64,000 bases of DNA, from the NCBI GenBank assembly GCA_017622845.1, contig JAGAQJ010000050.1, positions 62,001 to 126,000 on the forward strand, read 5' to 3'. Source of the DNA: Lachnospiraceae bacterium. GTDB lineage: Bacteria > Bacillota > Clostridia > Lachnospirales > Lachnospiraceae. The position numbers and the translations under genes are program-made. Below the pieces are notes generated by a model. That model saw only the letters and a list, made by a program, of their open reading frames with translations. It did no database searches and was not told the DNA's origin. Below, piece after piece: positions 1 to 9,404 of the stretch. How positions within the stretch are numbered: the stretch's first letter is position 1; the number at the start of each line of letters is the position of its first letter.

Positions 1-50
1 GCGGATTCCGGAGCACACCGCCGGAGACCGCCACAGCTCAACCATCAGTT

Positions 51-1055
51 TCAAATCAGTTCAATGTCTTTTGCATATGCATAAGAAATAATCTCGCCCT
101 TCTTTGTTTCCATATAACCCTTTTCATTATGCGAATAATTGGAAATATCAACTGATCCAAAACTTGCAAACTTATTGTATATCCGCTCTAATACCGCTAA
201 CTCATTTTCGGAGAGAATACCTTCTGGCATTTCTTCTTCAGGAATTACTTGATGCTTCTCATAGCCGTTATCGTAGAAGACCTCAATATAAGCAATATGA
301 TCTGCCGCCATCGTGCCAAGAAGTATGTCAAAGTTCTCCGGTACCGGGCCATAAGGCAAATGTGCATATCTCACACCAGATATTGATATCCCATTTTCCT
401 TATAAAAGATCATATCAGAGTAATTCAAAAGCTTCATCAGCTTTGTCTTTAACAGCTCTGTACTTCTGTGCGCAAAAAAGAGAACCATCGCACAAAACTT
501 ATCATAATCAAATGCCCTGTATCCATTTTCTTCACATGGCACTTTCGTAAAGAAAAGGTTCAAGAACCTTCTTCCCGCACGATATTCTTCGTTCTGCTCA
601 AGTTTTTCAACAATAGCAAGCAGTTTACCCTTTTGCCGTTCATTGAGGGCAACCTCATTCTCCGTAAGATATGTCCTCATATTCTCCGGCTCACGCAAAA
701 AAAGCAATAAGCTATTATGTGCTTTATCTTGAATTGATCCATTCTCATATCTGCAAATGGTCTTGTCACCCCAATTCAGTAATTTAGCAAAGCTTCTCTG
801 GCTAAGCCCATACTGCTCCCGTATCTTTTTAATTTCCTCTGGAAGAAGCAATTTGTGCCTTCTACGATATTCATTATATGCCCAGACTAATGTGGCATTA
901 TCCAGTTCTTCAGAATAGAACTCTTCGCCACACTCCGCACACACCAATACCTGTGCATCAACCTCAATGGTTTCTCCGCACACGTCATATGATTCTCTCT
1001 TTGTTATTATTCGTGTTTCAACTTCTTTTCCGCATTCTTCGCAATACGTTCTCAT
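51..1055 (-). CDS. Antitoxin with zinc finger, HTH and Panacea (DUF4065/SocA-like) domain
   Basis: Likely neutralises the toxin encoded just upstream and represses their shared promoter. The N-terminus has two CxxC pairs (about residues 5-8 and 39-42), as in YgiT/MqsA zinc fingers. Next comes an XRE/MqsA-type helix-turn-helix (about residues 72-110, containing GLSQRSFAKLLNWG). The C-terminal 150 residues or so match the Panacea/DUF4065 fold (YSDMIFYKENG, LPYGPVP). The gene lies about 17 bp downstream of the toxin on the same strand, the toxin-first order of mqsRA. I chose the ATG at 1055 because a GGGAG motif sits about 9 nt upstream; the in-frame ATG at 1064 is too close to it. Family assignment is fairly sure; the pairing is inferred from context. 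Confidence 0.85.
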   Translation of the reverse strand: MRTYCEECGKEVETRIITKRESYDVCGETIEVDAQVLVCAECGEEFYSEELDNATLVWAYNEYRRRHKLLLPEEIKKIREQYGLSQRSFAKLLNWGDKTICRYENGSIQDKAHNSLLLFLREPENMRTYLTENEVALNERQKGKLLAIVEKLEQNEEYRAGRRFLNLFFTKVPCEENGYRAFDYDKFCAMVLFFAHRSTELLKTKLMKLLNYSDMIFYKENGISISGVRYAHLPYGPVPENFDILLGTMAADHIAYIEVFYDNGYEKHQVIPEEEMPEGILSENELAVLERIYNKFASFGSVDISNYSHNEKGYMETKKGEIISYAYAKDIELI

Positions 1056-1072
1056 CGACGCCATCTCCCTTC

Positions 1073-1417
1073 CTAAGCAAAATCATCCTCATGAAACCCA
1101 AGACACTTCAGAATATCTTCTCCGTTTTCCTGCGTAATCTTAACTTTCACATAAAACTGTATCCCATCAATATCCTTTTTAAATTCCCATATATCTCCGG
1201 AGCGATTCGAATCCATATCCTGCTTAGGGCCTTTGTAGTAATCATCAACAACAAGCCCTAAAATCTCATTCTTTGCATCAGTGATTGTAAGGCCATGTTG
1301 CGCCAATGCCTGCATATTTTTCCTTCTTGGAACAAAATCATATTTCCCTGCGGACAGCAACTTCTTAATCTCAGAAAGATAGGCTGCAATGTCCGACGTA
1401 CTCACCTGATTACTCAC
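1073..1417 (-). CDS. MqsR-family toxin (putative mRNA interferase)
   Basis: A small basic protein of 114 residues. The segment ILGLVVDDYYKGP...IWEF...FYVKVKI aligns by eye with the MqsR core (IIGLSESDFYKS...IWQD...VYLKI). MqsR toxins are RelE-fold ribonucleases that cleave mRNA at GCU sites; activity of this protein is inferred from family only. It is first in a two-gene operon with the zinc-finger/Panacea antitoxin. It starts at GTG (1417-1415), preceded by a strong AGGAGG at 1425-1430, and has a consensus-like promoter just upstream. The pairing of an MqsR-like toxin with a Panacea antitoxin is consistent with known partner swapping in Panacea systems. Confidence 0.75.
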   Translation of the reverse strand: MSNQVSTSDIAAYLSEIKKLLSAGKYDFVPRRKNMQALAQHGLTITDAKNEILGLVVDDYYKGPKQDMDSNRSGDIWEFKKDIDGIQFYVKVKITQENGEDILKCLGFHEDDFA

Positions 1418-1440
1418 CCAGCCACCTCCTTGTACATTAT

Positions 1441-1468
1441 ATTATACTCTATACTTTCCGATTGTCAA
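1441..1468 (-). promoter_or_regulatory. Sigma-A-type promoter of the toxin-antitoxin operon
   Basis: On the minus strand TTGACA (1468-1463) and TATAAT (1446-1441) are separated by 16 bp. Both hexamers match consensus. The promoter is about 10 bp upstream of the Shine-Dalgarno of the GTG-started toxin, so the leader is very short. Confidence 0.8.
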
Positions 1469-1470
1469 GA

Positions 1471-1497
1471 AAAAGTGCGGTCATATGACCGCGCTTT
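1471..1497 (-). terminator. Hairpin GCGGTCATATGACCGC with T-tract: second terminator or TA operator
   Basis: A perfect 16-bp palindrome at 1477-1492, extended by A/T arms, is followed on the minus strand by TTTTTCTT. It could be a second terminator behind the pullulanase gene. Because it abuts the -35 of the toxin promoter, it could equally be the antitoxin operator. The sequence does not decide between them. Confidence 0.5.
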
Positions 1498-1533
1498 GGA
1501 TAATCGTCTGTAGAGGAATATCTGCCGCAATAG

Positions 1534-1572
1534 AAAAAAGCATCAGTTGACACACTTCCTGTCAACTGATGC
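1534..1572 (-). terminator. Rho-independent terminator of the pullulanase gene
   Basis: A perfect 13-bp stem (GCATCAGTTGACA at 1540-1552, with its complement at 1560-1572) and a 7-nt loop is followed on the minus strand by TTTTTT. It lies about 30 bp after the pullulanase stop codon. Confidence 0.9.
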
Positions 1573-1605
1573 TTCTATATCTTATTTTGATATCTTAATA
1601 TTAGC

Positions 1606-4600
1606 CTATTTCTTCCGCTTCTTTACAAAGATGCCTGCCGCAATAGCTGCAATTGCCGCCACTGCCGCACCACCTGCTATCAGAGGTGCTTTGCTTGAAG
1701 TTTTTTCTGTATTTTCCGTATTGTCTGAGCTGACACTTGTGTCATTTTTATCCTCTGTTATACTGTCAGCCTTCACAATCGTGTCATCACCCTGCACGAG
1801 TACCATTGCGGATATGCCTGCTACGGAGACGATTCCTTCCGCAGTACCTACAGATGCGGTACCTGCTGTCGTATCATTGACACAAATCTCCCATGTACCT
1901 GACGGAAGCTTCACATCAACGGTCCCCTCATTGGCATTGAGAATCACTGTAATCTTCTCAGCAGTATCACCGTTTGCATTGTTTGCTATTGTATATGCTA
2001 CCACATTTGCGTCAAGTCCGCTCATGAAGGTGAGATTGCTTTGGATATCTGCTGCAGTCGTCATGCGAAGTGCACTATGCGCCTTACGGAATGCAATCAA
2101 TCCTTTATAATATTCATAAGTGTCTGCCACATTTGCTTTATTCGACCACTTAATGCTGTTGGTAGAGTCAGGCGATGCATAGCTGTTCTCATCAAAACCA
2201 CCCTCCACGGTGGCAGATGGTTTGCTTCTGAGCATTTCCTCGCCTGCCTGGAAGAACGGCACGCCCTGCGAAGTAAGCAGTACGGCGCTTCCAAGCTTAT
2301 TCATCCTGATGCGCGTCTCCTCGCTGTCATCCGGATTGGAAATGGCAAGCTTATCCCAGAAGGTGAGATTGTCGTGGCAGGAAACATAATTAATGCTCTG
2401 TCCCGGCTGGCTTGCCCAGCTTTTGCTGCCTTTTTCATTCTGTGAAACCATAACCTGCGGATGGGGAGTTGCAGCAACAACGCCGAACTTAATGCTCTCC
2501 TCCATGCCGTCGTTTCCATTTACAAAGCCCTTATCCTGTGCGTCAAACACGTTTCCCTTAATCGCATCACGGATATCGTCGCTGAATGCGCCTACACGGT
2601 CCATCTTGGAAATATTTGCCTTTAATGCCTGTCTTGAGGAAGAGATTGCACAGTCTCCGCCAGTCCAGCCTTCACCATATACCATGATTGTCGGGTCAAT
2701 CTCATCAAGCGCTGCCCTGACAGCGTTCATTGTATCAACATCATGAACTGCCATCAAGTCAAAACGGAAACCGTCAATGTGGTACTCTGTAGCCCAGTAA
2801 ACAACGGAATCCACAATATATTTACGCATCATTGCACGGTCTGAAGCTGTCTCGTTTCCACATCCTGATGCATTGGAATAATTGTCTCCTGCTTTTCTGT
2901 AATAATAGTCAGGCACCGTCTTTTGGAACCATGAGCCTTCTATATTAAAAGTGTGATTATATACCACATCCATATTGACACGGATTCCGTTTGCATGAAG
3001 CGCCTGTACCATCTGCTTCATCTCCTTGACACGAACCTCTCCGTGGTACGGGTCTGTACTGTACGAGCCTTCCGGAACATTGTAATTCTTAGGGTCATAT
3101 CCCCAGTTAAACTGCGCTGTGTCAAGCTTTGTCTCATCGACAGTCGCATAGTCATAGCTTGGAAGTATCTGTACATGTGTTACGCCTAAATCCTTAATAT
3201 GGTCAATACCTGTCGCAAGACCATCACTGTTGGTTGTCCCTGTCTCTGTAAAGCCAAGGAATTTTCCCGTATTGGCAATTCCTGATGATGCATCTGATGA
3301 GAGGTCTCTTACATGAATCTCATAGATGACCGCATCCGTCGGATTCTCAAATGCAGGTCTTACATCCTTTTCAAAGCCCTCCGGATTGGCAGCGCTTAAA
3401 TCGATAACCATACCTCTGTCGCCGTTTACGCCTGTCGTTCTGGCGTAGAGGTCGACTGCTTCATTTGTCTTATTTCCTATCTTAATGGAATATGTATAAT
3501 ATACTCCATTCAAGTCGCCCTGCTTCTCGCAGAACCATACTCCCTTATCCTCTGCGGTCATAGGAAGCGTCTCTATCAGGTTGTCACCGTCACCCTGCTC
3601 ATACAGGTTCAGGGAAACCTCTGACGCTGTCGGTGCCCATACCTTAAAGCTTGTCTTTTCTTTTGTGTAGGTTGCTCCAAGATCATTTCCGTCATATGCC
3701 ATCGCTTCATCAAAATACTCTGAGCCAAGAATCTTGTTCATGGATACGGTTGTTCCCTCGTATCCTTCCATTGAAAGATCATATGCTTTTGACAATTCCA
3801 ATTCCTCCTCTAATACCAGCTGAACATTTCTGCCATCCTCACAGACTGCTGCAGCTACAGCGTACTCTGCGCCGTCTTCGTCAATTACCTTGAGCTGTGC
3901 CGCCAAAGAGCCTGCATAATCCTTCGGTGCACGTGACAATGTCGCATATATTTCCTTGCTTGATGTCTCTGAGAAGTACGCCTCAGCGATTACAGGATTA
4001 TATACCACTTCATTTATATCATACCACAATGTTGGATTTCCTTCCACTATGTATACATCAATTGTGTTATCGGCTGCCTTTGTCAAATCGACCTCATACT
4101 CTACCGCTGTGTCGGCATTCCCGTCCTGTATTACCTTTACTCCGGCAGTTGTCACACCCTCCCTGGGCTGTAAGCCGACCTTAAAAAATGCGCCGAAATC
4201 ATCTGTCTCTGACAATGGATAGCTTCCTCCGGCCTCGGTGCCTGCCCATGCAAAGGCTTCTACGCTGTCTGCACTGTACTTTTGGTCAAAGTTGTAGTAA
4301 TGTACATTGAGCTTTGCTGCACCTTCCTCATTGTACACATTCAGCCTTGCCTCCTCAAGCGCTGCAATATCATAGGACGCTGCACCGTCAGGCGCCGCTG
4401 TCGCAAACTCTGCCTCGCCGCTGGTGACCCATATCTCTACAACGTCTCCGTCCATGGCAACAAATCTGTCATCGCTGATGTCCTTGTCTTCCCACTGGTT
4501 CAGCCGCACAATGAACCCGATGCTGGAAGGACTTCTGTTGGTTTGATAGACTGCGACCTTACCAAAATCGTCCTCATCCGTAAAGTCAACCTGCTGACCT

Positions 4601-4800
4601 TCTCTGCCTTCCTCCCATATCCACAGGTTCCAGCCATCATAACTGTTGTCAGCTCTTCCGCCATAATGAACGATTAGTGTCGTTCCTGCCGCTTCTGCCG
4701 TTATGCCGGATGCCAAAACTGACACTACTGTCATAAGAATCATGAGCATCGCCATGAATCCCGCCGTGATTCTTTTTCTCATAAAACCTTTAACCCCCAT
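1606..4800 (-). CDS. pulA: Type I pullulanase, secreted and cell-surface anchored (GH13)
   Basis: Cleaves alpha-1,6 branches in pullulan and branched starch fragments outside the cell. Of 1064 residues, 1-38 form a signal peptide ending in an A-A-type site. Two CBM41/PUD-like starch-binding segments follow (about 40-130 and 162-265), then a CBM48-like region (about 380-470) with FKVWAPTASEVSLNLY. The GH13 barrel carries NWGYDP (type I pullulanase motif), GFRFDLM with nucleophile D681, YGEGW with acid/base E710, and SCHDN. The tail ends in a hydrophobic helix and KKRKK, with no LPxTG, so it probably stays in the membrane. It lies next to an oligosaccharide ABC operon but has its own promoter and terminator. 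Substrate range beyond pullulan/starch is inference. Confidence 0.93.
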   Translation of the reverse strand: MGVKGFMRKRITAGFMAMLMILMTVVSVLASGITAEAAGTTLIVHYGGRADNSYDGWNLWIWEEGREGQQVDFTDEDDFGKVAVYQTNRSPSSIGFIVRLNQWEDKDISDDRFVAMDGDVVEIWVTSGEAEFATAAPDGAASYDIAALEEARLNVYNEEGAAKLNVHYYNFDQKYSADSVEAFAWAGTEAGGSYPLSETDDFGAFFKVGLQPREGVTTAGVKVIQDGNADTAVEYEVDLTKAADNTIDVYIVEGNPTLWYDINEVVYNPVIAEAYFSETSSKEIYATLSRAPKDYAGSLAAQLKVIDEDGAEYAVAAAVCEDGRNVQLVLEEELELSKAYDLSMEGYEGTTVSMNKILGSEYFDEAMAYDGNDLGATYTKEKTSFKVWAPTASEVSLNLYEQGDGDNLIETLPMTAEDKGVWFCEKQGDLNGVYYTYSIKIGNKTNEAVDLYARTTGVNGDRGMVIDLSAANPEGFEKDVRPAFENPTDAVIYEIHVRDLSSDASSGIANTGKFLGFTETGTTNSDGLATGIDHIKDLGVTHVQILPSYDYATVDETKLDTAQFNWGYDPKNYNVPEGSYSTDPYHGEVRVKEMKQMVQALHANGIRVNMDVVYNHTFNIEGSWFQKTVPDYYYRKAGDNYSNASGCGNETASDRAMMRKYIVDSVVYWATEYHIDGFRFDLMAVHDVDTMNAVRAALDEIDPTIMVYGEGWTGGDCAISSSRQALKANISKMDRVGAFSDDIRDAIKGNVFDAQDKGFVNGNDGMEESIKFGVVAATPHPQVMVSQNEKGSKSWASQPGQSINYVSCHDNLTFWDKLAISNPDDSEETRIRMNKLGSAVLLTSQGVPFFQAGEEMLRSKPSATVEGGFDENSYASPDSTNSIKWSNKANVADTYEYYKGLIAFRKAHSALRMTTAADIQSNLTFMSGLDANVVAYTIANNANGDTAEKITVILNANEGTVDVKLPSGTWEICVNDTTAGTASVGTAEGIVSVAGISAMVLVQGDDTIVKADSITEDKNDTSVSSDNTENTEKTSSKAPLIAGGAAVAAIAAIAAGIFVKKRKK

Positions 4801-4821
4801 TACATTTTATTTGATGGGTTT

Positions 4822-4910
4822 ATTATATCCTGTTGCTGCTGAAAAAGCTATTGGGATTTTCGTAAAATTTCGCAGCCTGTTTTTGGCGATATTAACGAAA
4901 TTTTACGAAA
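4822..4910 (-). promoter_or_regulatory. Pullulanase promoter with 15-bp perfect inverted repeat upstream
   Basis: The minus strand has TATAAT at 4827-4822 but no good -35, which suggests an activator-dependent promoter. Just upstream, TTTCGTAAAATTTCG (4858-4872) and its exact complement (4896-4910) are separated by 23 bp. A third half-site overlaps the distal arm (GAAATTTTA repeated at 4907-4915). The positions, around -45 to -95, fit an activator. A related TTCG-TAAAAT pattern lies upstream of the sugar transporter operon at 10963-10986. Confidence 0.6.
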
Positions 4911-4978
4911 TTTTAAACAGTAAGCAAACCTTTCCCCACTGTTAGGGAGCTGCTTACATCAGACATACATGTGCATAC

Positions 4979-5004
4979 AAAAAAAGAGGATTGTTAACTC
5001 CTCT
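4979..5004 (-). terminator. Terminator of the transporter/two-component operon
   Basis: The minus strand has an AGAGGA/TCCTCT stem with a short loop followed by TTTTTTT. The response regulator's TAA stop sits in the loop, so stop codon and terminator overlap. Confidence 0.85.
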
Positions 5005-5728
5005 TTCCTTTCTTATATTCACTCGGAGTGACTCCCATCACCTTTTTAAATACTTTGGAGAAATATTTTTCATCATTGAATCCGATTTTATATGCGATCT
5101 CATACGTCTTAAAATAATTCTGCTGCAGATAAATGCACGCGTGTGATATGCGTACCTGATTCTGATAGTCTATGATTCCGATTCCAAGCTCCTGATTGAA
5201 CAGCGTGGAGAGGTATCCTGGCGAAATCGCAGCCTGTTCTGCAACCTGCTGTAATGTAAGACTCTCATAATAATTTTCTTCGATATACTCTTTTGCAAGT
5301 GCAACCGCATGGCTGATACCTTCATTTTTCTCGCGGACTTCCCCCTCAGGTTCCTCTATTTCATCCGCAAACGAAAGCAGCATCTCCAGTATATCAGAAG
5401 AACGAACCGGTTTTAAAACATAATCCCTGGCACCTAACTTTAGTGCCTGCTGTGCATACTTAAATTCATCATAGCCGCTCAGTATGACTGTAATCGGCTC
5501 CAAGCCTGCCTGCTTCGCCTCCCTCATCACGTCAATCCCGGTTTTTAGCGGCATCTGAACATCCAAAAGCATGATATCCGGATGGTGCTTTAGCATAAGA
5601 TCAATTGCTTCCTGTCCGTTTTCCGCCAGAAATATTTTTTCAAAACGATCTGTATGGAGCTTCACATATTTACCTATTCCGTTTCGGATAATGTCCTCAT
5701 CATCAGCAATCAACAGCTTTACACTCAT
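4994..5728 (-). CDS. Response regulator, YesN type (REC plus AraC HTH)
   Basis: DNA-binding half of a two-component pair. The N-terminal receiver (about residues 1-120) has the acidic DDE pocket and phospho-acceptor D56 in LLDVQMP. The C-terminal 100 residues are an AraC/XylS double helix-turn-helix (LQQVAEQAAISPGYLSTLF... IGFNDEKYFSKVFKKVMGVTPSEYK). The gene is last in the operon, after the kinase and transporter genes, so it probably activates the transporter and perhaps the pullulanase. I placed the start at the ATG at 5728, with a GGCGGCAGG ribosome site; an upstream in-frame ATG at 5803 would overlap the kinase gene and precede the receiver fold by 25 odd residues. Confidence 0.9.
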   Translation of the reverse strand: MSVKLLIADDEDIIRNGIGKYVKLHTDRFEKIFLAENGQEAIDLMLKHHPDIMLLDVQMPLKTGIDVMREAKQAGLEPITVILSGYDEFKYAQQALKLGARDYVLKPVRSSDILEMLLSFADEIEEPEGEVREKNEGISHAVALAKEYIEENYYESLTLQQVAEQAAISPGYLSTLFNQELGIGIIDYQNQVRISHACIYLQQNYFKTYEIAYKIGFNDEKYFSKVFKKVMGVTPSEYKKGKRS

Positions 5729-5757
5729 ACCTGCCGCCTTTCTTTCCCATGTTCTGT

Positions 5758-7563
5758 TCACACACGACTGCGTTCCTCTTTTGGTATCACAATTCGAACG
5801 CAAGTTCCTTTTCCAATCTCACTGGCAATCTCCAGAATATAATCGCCATGATATTTCAACTCAAGCCGCTCCTTTACATTTCTAATCGCATAATGACCTA
5901 TGCGCTGGCTTGCATACTGCTTTGTCTCCGCTGTCTTCCAGATATCTGCAAGCTGCTCCTGTGTCATTCCGTTTCCCGTATCCTTCACCCGAAATTCGAT
6001 GTATCCGGGTTTATCCTTAAGCTCATGACCTTCCACTGTCAAAAGACACTTCGTCTCCACGTTTTCAAATCCGTGAACTACTGCATTTTCGACAAAGGGC
6101 TGTAAAATCAGCTTCGGAATAACCACCTCATCTATGTCATCTGAAATCCTGATCTCGTACTCAAGGCGCTTGGAAAATCTCATTTTCTGAACATGGAGAT
6201 ATGCTTCTATCAGACTTTTTTCCTCGCAAAGTGTCAGCATCGCCTTTCCCTGGCCAAGCAGCAGCCTGAACAGATTTGACAGTGCAAGGATATCCTCTTC
6301 AATCTCCTTGTTTTCGCTTTCAACTGCCTTCCAGTAAAGTGCATCTAACGTATTATACAGAAAATGCGGATTAATCTGTGCCTGCAGCGCATTTAATTCG
6401 CTTTCCTTTTCCTGAAGCGCCATCACATAATTTGTGTCAATCAGCTCTTTAATATTCTCTACCATTTTATTAAAGCAGCCAGCGACCATTCCAAGCTCAT
6501 CCTGCGACTCAATCGAAATTTTCTGCGTGAAATCACCCTGCTGGAATTTTTCCATGGCAATGGTAAGCCTGTGCAGCGGATCTGTGATAACTTTTGATAT
6601 AAATAAAAATATCGGACACAAACCGATAAGAAGCACTGCCAGTAAAATAATGGGCGTTCCTACCGCTTCCTTGATCAACATGCCAACGCCCGTCTGAGGG
6701 ACAATTTTGCATATGACAAAGCTGCTTTTTGTATTCTGGGACCAAAAGACATCATACCCGTCCTCTCCAAACATGCCAAAAGACTTTTTCGTTTTCCAGG
6801 AAAAGTCAGACAGCAGCCTTGTCTCTGCTTCTTCAGCACTGCTGCCATAGGAGAAAAGCTTTTCCCCCTGCGGAGTCAGCACCAAAATGCACTCATCCTT
6901 CTGGATGACTGCATTTTTGCATAGTTCTACAAACCGATCCGCATTTGTGCCAAGCACCAGAAATCCCAGCCTGTGTTTTTTTGACAAGTCGAACATTTCC
7001 CGGTACAGTACAATTTTATCCGCTCTGTTTGTCTGATAAATCTCATTGGCGCCTTTGCCCACATAGGACCAGCAAACCGTACCATTCGCCTGCACTGCCT
7101 TATCATAAAAGCTTCCGCTTCTCACCTGCCCGATATCATTTATATAAGAAGCAGAATCAAGGCACCTCAAGTATGGATTTACCCCGTTTTCCGGATAAAT
7201 CGCAATTGTGTTGATATTGCCTTTCACAGCAAGTATGTCAAGCACAATGTTCATAGGAGCATCATCAAGCCACAGTTGAAAGTTCTGGTTTAACTGTTCA
7301 GCCTGACTGCTTCTTAAAATCTTTAAGATGTCCTCATTGACGCAGAGATATGTGCAGATATTTTGTATGTCACTCCTGAGTACATCAATACTGTCTTCCA
7401 GAGTCTGCACCGACTGTGTTTGTGTCAGTATCCTCTTTTCCTGATTGTCCTCATAATTTTTTATGGTCAGAATCGTACTGATAAAGAGCAGCACAGGCGC
7501 GATTGTCGCATAACAGTAAAATATCAGTTTTTTCCGCAGGTTCAGCTTATTTGCAATTTTCAT
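5758..7563 (-). CDS. Sensor histidine kinase, YesM/LytS-like (HAMP, His_kinase, HATPase)
   Basis: Membrane sensor of 601 residues. A first membrane helix lies near 12-30, an extracytoplasmic sensor domain of about 250 residues follows, and a second helix is near 295-315. Then come a HAMP linker, the His_kinase phospho-acceptor segment QINPHFLYNTLD with H400, and a C-terminal ATPase (PKLILQPFVENAVVHG, DTGNGM). This architecture is typical of kinases that sense sugars or their binding proteins next to CUT1 transporters. Its stop lies 29 bp from the regulator start, and its ATG follows the permease gene within 3 bp. Confidence 0.92.
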   Translation of the reverse strand: MKIANKLNLRKKLIFYCYATIAPVLLFISTILTIKNYEDNQEKRILTQTQSVQTLEDSIDVLRSDIQNICTYLCVNEDILKILRSSQAEQLNQNFQLWLDDAPMNIVLDILAVKGNINTIAIYPENGVNPYLRCLDSASYINDIGQVRSGSFYDKAVQANGTVCWSYVGKGANEIYQTNRADKIVLYREMFDLSKKHRLGFLVLGTNADRFVELCKNAVIQKDECILVLTPQGEKLFSYGSSAEEAETRLLSDFSWKTKKSFGMFGEDGYDVFWSQNTKSSFVICKIVPQTGVGMLIKEAVGTPIILLAVLLIGLCPIFLFISKVITDPLHRLTIAMEKFQQGDFTQKISIESQDELGMVAGCFNKMVENIKELIDTNYVMALQEKESELNALQAQINPHFLYNTLDALYWKAVESENKEIEEDILALSNLFRLLLGQGKAMLTLCEEKSLIEAYLHVQKMRFSKRLEYEIRISDDIDEVVIPKLILQPFVENAVVHGFENVETKCLLTVEGHELKDKPGYIEFRVKDTGNGMTQEQLADIWKTAETKQYASQRIGHYAIRNVKERLELKYHGDYILEIASEIGKGTCVRIVIPKEERSRV

Positions 7564-7565
7564 TC

Positions 7566-8435
7566 TTATCCTTTAACTGCGCCCATTGCAACACCCTTCG
7601 TAATGTGCTTATTCAATACAATATAAACAATCACCGCTGGAGCAGCAGTAAGCGCCATAACTGCAAATTGCACTGCATAATTGGAAGAATACTGACCGGT
7701 GAACTCCAGGATAGAGAACGGAAGTGTTTTCCACTTTGGAGAGCTTAAATATGTACTTGCCATCATAAATTCATTCCAGTTATTCAAAAAGGTCATAATA
7801 CAAACGGTCGCTATTGATGGTTTTAATATCGGCGTCACAATCTGGAATACGATTCTGTAAATACCACATCCATCCATGACTGCCGCCTCCTCTAATTCTA
7901 CCGGAACTCCGTCCAAAAATCCAGTCATTAAAAATAATCCTTGCGGGAGGGAGAATGCAACGTATGGAATCAGCAGCGCCCATATTGTATCTGTCATATG
8001 CAAATAACTGTAAATCTTATAGTTCGGCAGGAGCGTCGCATGAATGGGAATCATCATTCCAAGCAGCAGCAGTGTTTTTACGAAGTTATTCAACTTCCAC
8101 TGCATTCTCTTGCAGGCAAATGCTGCCATTATGGAAATCACAACAACCAAGATAACAGCCAGTCCGTTAATAAGGATGCTGTTTCTCAGATAGTGCAGGA
8201 AATGACCGTCCACAAATGCCTTGGCATAATTGCCCCATTGAATTTTATTGGGAATAATCAGAAGTCCCGTCGTAAACATTTCATTACTGCTTGCAAGAGA
8301 GAAATCAATCAGCCAGATTAACGGGAAAATCTGAACGACAGCAACGCATATTAAAATAATCCATAATATGATATTCGCCGGACTAAAATCTTTTTTCTTA
8401 CTAACTTTTACGTTTTTATCAGCCTGCTTACTCAA
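7566..8435 (-). CDS. Carbohydrate ABC transporter permease (MalG/AraQ-like)
   Basis: Inner-membrane permease subunit of a CUT1 sugar importer, 289 residues with six predicted helices. The EAA loop that contacts the ATPase is visible (VELEEAAVMDGCGIYRIVFQIVTP). The N-terminus has a short basic cytoplasmic stretch before helix 1. It pairs with the MalF-like permease 12 bp upstream. No ATPase gene is present here, so the complex probably uses a shared MsmK-type ATPase encoded elsewhere (inference from known CUT1 systems in Firmicutes). Confidence 0.92.
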   Translation of the reverse strand: MSKQADKNVKVSKKKDFSPANIILWIILICVAVVQIFPLIWLIDFSLASSNEMFTTGLLIIPNKIQWGNYAKAFVDGHFLHYLRNSILINGLAVILVVVISIMAAFACKRMQWKLNNFVKTLLLLGMMIPIHATLLPNYKIYSYLHMTDTIWALLIPYVAFSLPQGLFLMTGFLDGVPVELEEAAVMDGCGIYRIVFQIVTPILKPSIATVCIMTFLNNWNEFMMASTYLSSPKWKTLPFSILEFTGQYSSNYAVQFAVMALTAAPAVIVYIVLNKHITKGVAMGAVKG

Positions 8436-8447
8436 ATCCTCTACCTC

Positions 8448-9326
8448 CTATGCCTTTTTCTCGCGGTCTGCAAACAATGTGTTAAGCCCAACTGTAATAA
8501 TCAGGCAGATTATGATAAATACGACACCGATTGCATTGCCATAACCATACTTAAATGCCTTGAATGCCTGCTGATAAAGGTAATTTGCAGCAAACTGCGT
8601 ACGGTTTCCGGGACCGCCGTTTGTCAGCAGGTAAACCGTTTCCATCTGCTTTAACGCTGAGATGACAGCCATTGTCACGTTCACCTGAATGACCGGCTTC
8701 ATTAACGGCAGCGTAATTCTAAAGAATGTAGTCTTTGCATCTGCCCCGTCAATGGATGCTGCCTCATAAAGTACAGGGTCAATGTTTTTAATGCCTGTAT
8801 AATAAATCAGCATACCCCAGCCAAAACCATGCCAGATTAGTACTATCAATACCGACCAAATAGCAAGGTCAGCGGAAAACCAGTTAATTTTCTCCTGTAC
8901 GCCAAATATATGAAGTATATTATTTAACAGGCCGAAGTCAGGATTGTAGATAAATTTCCATAAATAGGCAATTACCGCTACAGAAATTACATTCGGGATA
9001 AAATATATGCAGCGGAAAAATCCTTCTGCTTTTCCCTGCAATTTGTCCAGTACTGCTGCAACCACAATCGCAATCGGGTGCTGAATGCAGATAAAACCAA
9101 TTGCCAAAAGTAATGAGTTTAAAAGTGACCTGCCAAATGCCTTGTCGTGAAACAATGTCTTGTAATTTTCAAGCCCGATAAAGGTTGCGGTTCCCATTCC
9201 GGAGTATTCCGTAAAGCCATAATAAACGCTCAATATAATCGGTGCAAGTATTGCAAAAACAAATACCAAAAGCCCCGGAAACACCAGACTCAGAATTACC
9301 AGCTTATTACTGTATAATTTTTTCAT
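8448..9326 (-). CDS. Carbohydrate ABC transporter permease (MalF/UgpA-like)
   Basis: Second CUT1 permease, 292 residues, six helices, with the EAA motif in YEAASIDGADAKTTFFRITLPLMKP. It is 78 bp downstream of the solute-binding protein gene and 12 bp upstream of the MalG-like gene, the standard CUT1 order. The substrate is not readable from the permease; the adjacent pullulanase suggests maltodextrins or branched alpha-glucan fragments (inference). Confidence 0.92.
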   Translation of the reverse strand: MKKLYSNKLVILSLVFPGLLVFVFAILAPIILSVYYGFTEYSGMGTATFIGLENYKTLFHDKAFGRSLLNSLLLAIGFICIQHPIAIVVAAVLDKLQGKAEGFFRCIYFIPNVISVAVIAYLWKFIYNPDFGLLNNILHIFGVQEKINWFSADLAIWSVLIVLIWHGFGWGMLIYYTGIKNIDPVLYEAASIDGADAKTTFFRITLPLMKPVIQVNVTMAVISALKQMETVYLLTNGGPGNRTQFAANYLYQQAFKAFKYGYGNAIGVVFIIICLIITVGLNTLFADREKKA

Positions 9327-9404
9327 ATGCCGTCCTTTCTAAAACAGCTGCTATTTTCATTGTGAAAATGCAGCTGTTCGTTGTCAATCTATCCTGTTTT
9401 TGCC

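Noticed and set aside
1477..1492. The GCGGTCATATGACCGC palindrome as a definite TA operator
   Set aside because: The T-tract on the minus strand fits a terminator equally well, so it is listed with both readings rather than as an operator.
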